Positions 5,025 through 7,166 of a DNA stretch of 7,166 bases are shown piece by piece. The notes beneath the pieces are model-generated. The model saw only the letters and a program-made list of their open reading frames with translations, was not told the origin of the DNA and did not search any database. The stretch covers positions 1-7,166 of the forward strand of contig CAMVIL010000058.1 in NCBI GenBank assembly GCA_947167535.1, read 5' to 3'. A program made the position numbers and the translations under genes. Source of the stretch: an uncultured Ruminococcus sp. (GTDB lineage: Bacteria > Bacillota > Clostridia > Oscillospirales > Ruminococcaceae). Numbering within the stretch: the stretch's first letter is position 1; each line of letters starts with the position of its first letter.

Positions 5025-6281
5025 ATGAAGATGAAGAAAACTTTCTCGGCTGTTATGGCTTCTGTTATCGCAGTGTCGGGAATGTCTGCTTTCAGCGCTT
5101 CTGCTGAGACCGTTGACAACAATGTAGGAGCTGCTGTTTCGGGCTCCGCAGGTATGTATTTCCAGACTGATATGTACACCGCTCACGATGCATTCGGCGG
5201 CACATGGGGACCCACCGCGGAGACTCCCGCCTGCTTCCCCAACACCATCGTAGGAATAAACGGCGGCGAATTCGGCTGGGATACCGAGGCTGACGTGCCC
5301 GTGACCGCCATCAACGGCGACGGCACCTACACCGTAAGCTTCAAGACCAACGGCGTTATCAACACCGCTCCTACCGAAACCAAGAAGTGGTTCTTAGACG
5401 CTGACCAGAAGTACAGCCGCATGGGCGCTCCCTGGTCTATTCTCGGAAACTACATCTGCACTTCCGACCTGACCGCAGACCTTGCACAGGAAGATCTCGT
5501 GTGGGAGTTCGCGACCAAGAACAGAGACAACAACAAATGCTACCTCGACGAGGCTATGACCAAGGAAGTTACCGTTTCCGACGTTTCCGTTGATATGTGC
5601 GGCAAGGAGATCAAGGTAGACGAGGTCAAGTTCGAGTGCGACAAGTACATCCAGCTTTCGCTCATCAACATCTGGGGCTCCAACTCTATCGACGCGGAAG
5701 CCTTCCCCGAGAACGACGGCGTTGTTTCCGTTAAGTTCACCATCAAGGGTCTCTCCGAAACCAAGAAAGACCTCTCCAAGGATGCAAAGGTCACCGTTGC
5801 CAAGACCAAGGCTTACACCGGCAAGGCACTCAAGCCCGCAGTTACCGTCAAGGTTGGCTCCAAGACCCTCAAGAAGGGTACCGACTACACCGTTTCCTAC
5901 AAGAACAACAAAAAGCCCGGCAAGGCTACCGTTACCGTAACAGGCAAGGGAAATTACACCGGCAAGAAGTCCGCTTCCTTCGTTATCGTTCCCAAGAAGC
6001 AGGCTGCTCCCAAGGTCAAGGCTCTCGGCAAGCAAAAGATCAAGGTCACTGTAAAGAAGGACAAGCTGGGCAGCGGCTACAAGGTTCAGTACAGCACCGA
6101 CAAGAAGTTCAAGAAGGGTGTCAAGACTGTCACCATCTCCAAGAACAGCACCACTTCCAAGACCATTGCGAAGCTCAAGAAGGGCAAGACTTACTACGTA
6201 AGAACTGCCGCATTCGTAAAGGTAGGCAAGAAGGCTTACGTCGGCGCTTACAGCAAGGCTAAGTCCGTTAAGGTTAAATAA
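5025..6281 (+). CDS. Secreted lysine-rich protein with Ig-like and FN3-like modules
   Basis: The 418-residue protein has a Sec signal peptide: basic MKMKK, a hydrophobic stretch to about residue 24, and an ASA cleavage site at 25-27. After a short linker, residues 50-243 form a beta-rich, acidic domain with WGP, NGDGTYT, PWSILG and LINIWG motifs; I cannot assign its function, though it resembles modules I recall in Ruminococcus secreted proteins. Residues 255-323 are an Ig-like module and 324-418 an FN3-like module. These 164 residues plus the seven before them hold 47 lysines, five aspartates and no glutamate, so the C-terminus is strongly cationic and could hold the protein on the anionic cell wall. 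There is no LPXTG, dockerin or SLH motif. The start is ATG 5025 after AAAGGA (5009-5014). Compared with the upstream paralog it lacks 21 residues after NRD (166-168). Confidence 0.88.
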   Translation: MKMKKTFSAVMASVIAVSGMSAFSASAETVDNNVGAAVSGSAGMYFQTDMYTAHDAFGGTWGPTAETPACFPNTIVGINGGEFGWDTEADVPVTAINGDGTYTVSFKTNGVINTAPTETKKWFLDADQKYSRMGAPWSILGNYICTSDLTADLAQEDLVWEFATKNRDNNKCYLDEAMTKEVTVSDVSVDMCGKEIKVDEVKFECDKYIQLSLINIWGSNSIDAEAFPENDGVVSVKFTIKGLSETKKDLSKDAKVTVAKTKAYTGKALKPAVTVKVGSKTLKKGTDYTVSYKNNKKPGKATVTVTGKGNYTGKKSASFVIVPKKQAAPKVKALGKQKIKVTVKKDKLGSGYKVQYSTDKKFKKGVKTVTISKNSTTSKTIAKLKKGKTYYVRTAAFVKVGKKAYVGAYSKAKSVKVK

Positions 6282-6301
6282 TCAGATAAGCTGACATTAC
6301 T

Positions 6302-6333
6302 AAAGCCATCGGTACCGAAATACCGATGGCTTT
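6302..6333. terminator. Shared bidirectional terminator
   Basis: AAAGCCATCGGTA (6302-6314) pairs perfectly with TACCGATGGCTTT (6321-6333), a 13-base stem with a six-base loop. T residues lie on the 3' side in both directions (more on the plus strand). It lies in the 57-base gap between the convergent stops at 6281 and 6339 and can serve both genes. Confidence 0.88.
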
Positions 6334-6338
6334 ATTCT

Positions 6339-7166
6339 TTACTGTGCGTCAGCCGACTGAAGCTTTTGAAGCGTGCGTGGCTTTGGGATCCTTCTCAGGT
6401 ATCTGTAACAGCGGCGGTAGTCGGCGTATGCCTCGCGCCAGTCGTCGGAAGTGGGCGTATATCCGCCGAAGCAGACTCTCTCAAACAGTGCGATGAGCTT
6501 ATCGGGAGAGCATCCGCGGGTGCGATGCAGGTACTCGCTCAGCATTGCGGCTGTGTACGCTGTATAATCGCTCTTTGTAGAGTAGTTGACGACCCATATC
6601 AGATGCTGATACAGTTTCAGCACCCGCTTGTCAAGCTTCATGAAGGGCAGTATCAGGCGGAGCAGAAGCTCTGCTATGCGGTCGAGGAGTATCACGAACA
6701 CGATAACGAACCCGACGATGAATACCAGCAGCATACGGCTCAGCAGCTTCAGGATCATTGCGGCGTTGCCGCCCTTGTTGCCCTCATCCTGTTTTTTGTA
6801 GTCGGATACTGTGGGGTCAAAGGTCAGCCAGCCGATGCCCGAGATATAGACCTCGACGAAAGCGTGGGAATGAGAATCTCTTATAACAAATGAGCGGGAA
6901 TTATTCAGCGTGGGATCCTCGTTGATCACCGGCTCGAAGCAGGCGAAGCCCTCGACGTATCTTGCGGGCAGTCCCACCGAACGCGCCATGAGGGTCATAG
7001 CAGTCGCATAGCTGGAGCAGACTCCCGTCTTGCCTTCAAAAATAAAGTAGTCGATGGACTTATCCTGGGGGACGTAATCCATGTCGTACTTGTAGCCTGT
7101 ATTTTCAAAATAGCTTTCAAGCGCCCGCGCCTTTTCAAGATCGCTGTGAGCGTCCTTAACTATCTT
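6339..7166 (-). CDS. Membrane-anchored transglutaminase-like protein (N-terminus outside window)
   Basis: The frame is open from the right window edge to TAA at 6341-6339, giving 275 visible codons; the first Met in it (7082) is internal, since the 28 codons before it continue the domain (EKARALESYFENTGYKYD). Visible residues 10-125 are a transglutaminase-like core: FEGKTGVCSSYATAM with nucleophile Cys50, LPARYVEGF (66-74), HSHAFVEV with His101, and GWLTFDPT with Asp117. A hydrophobic membrane segment follows (about 138-161, possibly to 175). The tail ends in a charged region with FERVCFGGYTPTSDDW, recalling the C-terminal part (DUF4129-like) of TgpA-type proteins. Such proteins usually have several N-terminal membrane helices and an extracellular catalytic domain; that part is not visible. 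The substrate is unknown: protein crosslinking, peptide cleavage or cell-wall work are all possible. It converges on the secreted-protein gene. Confidence 0.87.
   Translation of the reverse strand, partial: KIVKDAHSDLEKARALESYFENTGYKYDMDYVPQDKSIDYFIFEGKTGVCSSYATAMTLMARSVGLPARYVEGFACFEPVINEDPTLNNSRSFVIRDSHSHAFVEVYISGIGWLTFDPTVSDYKKQDEGNKGGNAAMILKLLSRMLLVFIVGFVIVFVILLDRIAELLLRLILPFMKLDKRVLKLYQHLIWVVNYSTKSDYTAYTAAMLSEYLHRTRGCSPDKLIALFERVCFGGYTPTSDDWREAYADYRRCYRYLRRIPKPRTLQKLQSADAQ

Larger units (their letters stand above)
4933..6333 (+). repeat. Tandem duplicate, copy 2 (promoter-gene-terminator)
   Basis: Copy 2 of the duplicated unit described at 3539-4820. It keeps the leader, start codon, signal peptide and stop, but has 63 fewer bases in the N-terminal domain (junction near 5529-5534). 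Confidence 0.8.

Noticed and set aside
6366..6893. Plus-strand 175-codon frame opposite the transglutaminase-like gene
   Set aside because: It is antisense to a gene with a complete catalytic triad and shows no coherent protein features.

Overview
The window looks like chromosomal DNA from a Gram-positive anaerobe of the Ruminococcus/Clostridia type. This is inferred from strong AAAGGAG-like ribosome sites, AT-rich spacers between GC-richer genes, sigma-A style promoters, a lysine riboswitch, and secreted lysine-rich Ig-like/FN3 proteins of the sort common in gut Ruminococcaceae. No rRNA, tRNA, insertion sequence, CRISPR array or phage gene was seen.

Left part (1-3451): a lysine-biosynthesis operon. 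A near-consensus promoter (112-140) drives a lysine riboswitch (157-334), followed by an expression platform with a terminator (374-398) and a competing antiterminator. Next come asd (aspartate-semialdehyde dehydrogenase), dapA (4-hydroxy-tetrahydrodipicolinate synthase) and dapB (4-hydroxy-tetrahydrodipicolinate reductase). These are three consecutive steps from aspartyl phosphate toward diaminopimelate and lysine. A strong intrinsic terminator sits between dapA and dapB, and another closes the operon after dapB.

Middle (3539-6333): a tandem duplication of one transcription unit (promoter, gene, terminator) coding for a secreted protein with an N-terminal beta-rich domain, an Ig-like module and an FN3-like module. 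The last two are extremely lysine-rich. Each copy carries a different lesion. The first has lost its 5' leader, start codon and signal peptide, and its stop codon has become GAA, so the frame runs through its own terminator. The second keeps the signal peptide but lacks a 21-residue stretch of the N-terminal domain that the first retains. The C-terminal 164 residues are about 91% identical between copies, while the N-terminal domains agree at only roughly half of positions.

Right part (6339-7166): on the minus strand, the C-terminal part of a membrane-anchored transglutaminase-like protein with an intact Cys-His-Asp triad. It converges on the second secreted-protein gene across a shared, perfectly symmetric terminator hairpin, and its N-terminus lies beyond the window edge.

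The best candidates for new biology are the reciprocally damaged paralog pair, the terminator inside the dapA-dapB junction, and the neighbourhood of lysine synthesis, lysine-rich secreted proteins and a transglutaminase-fold protein. The last of these may be coincidence.
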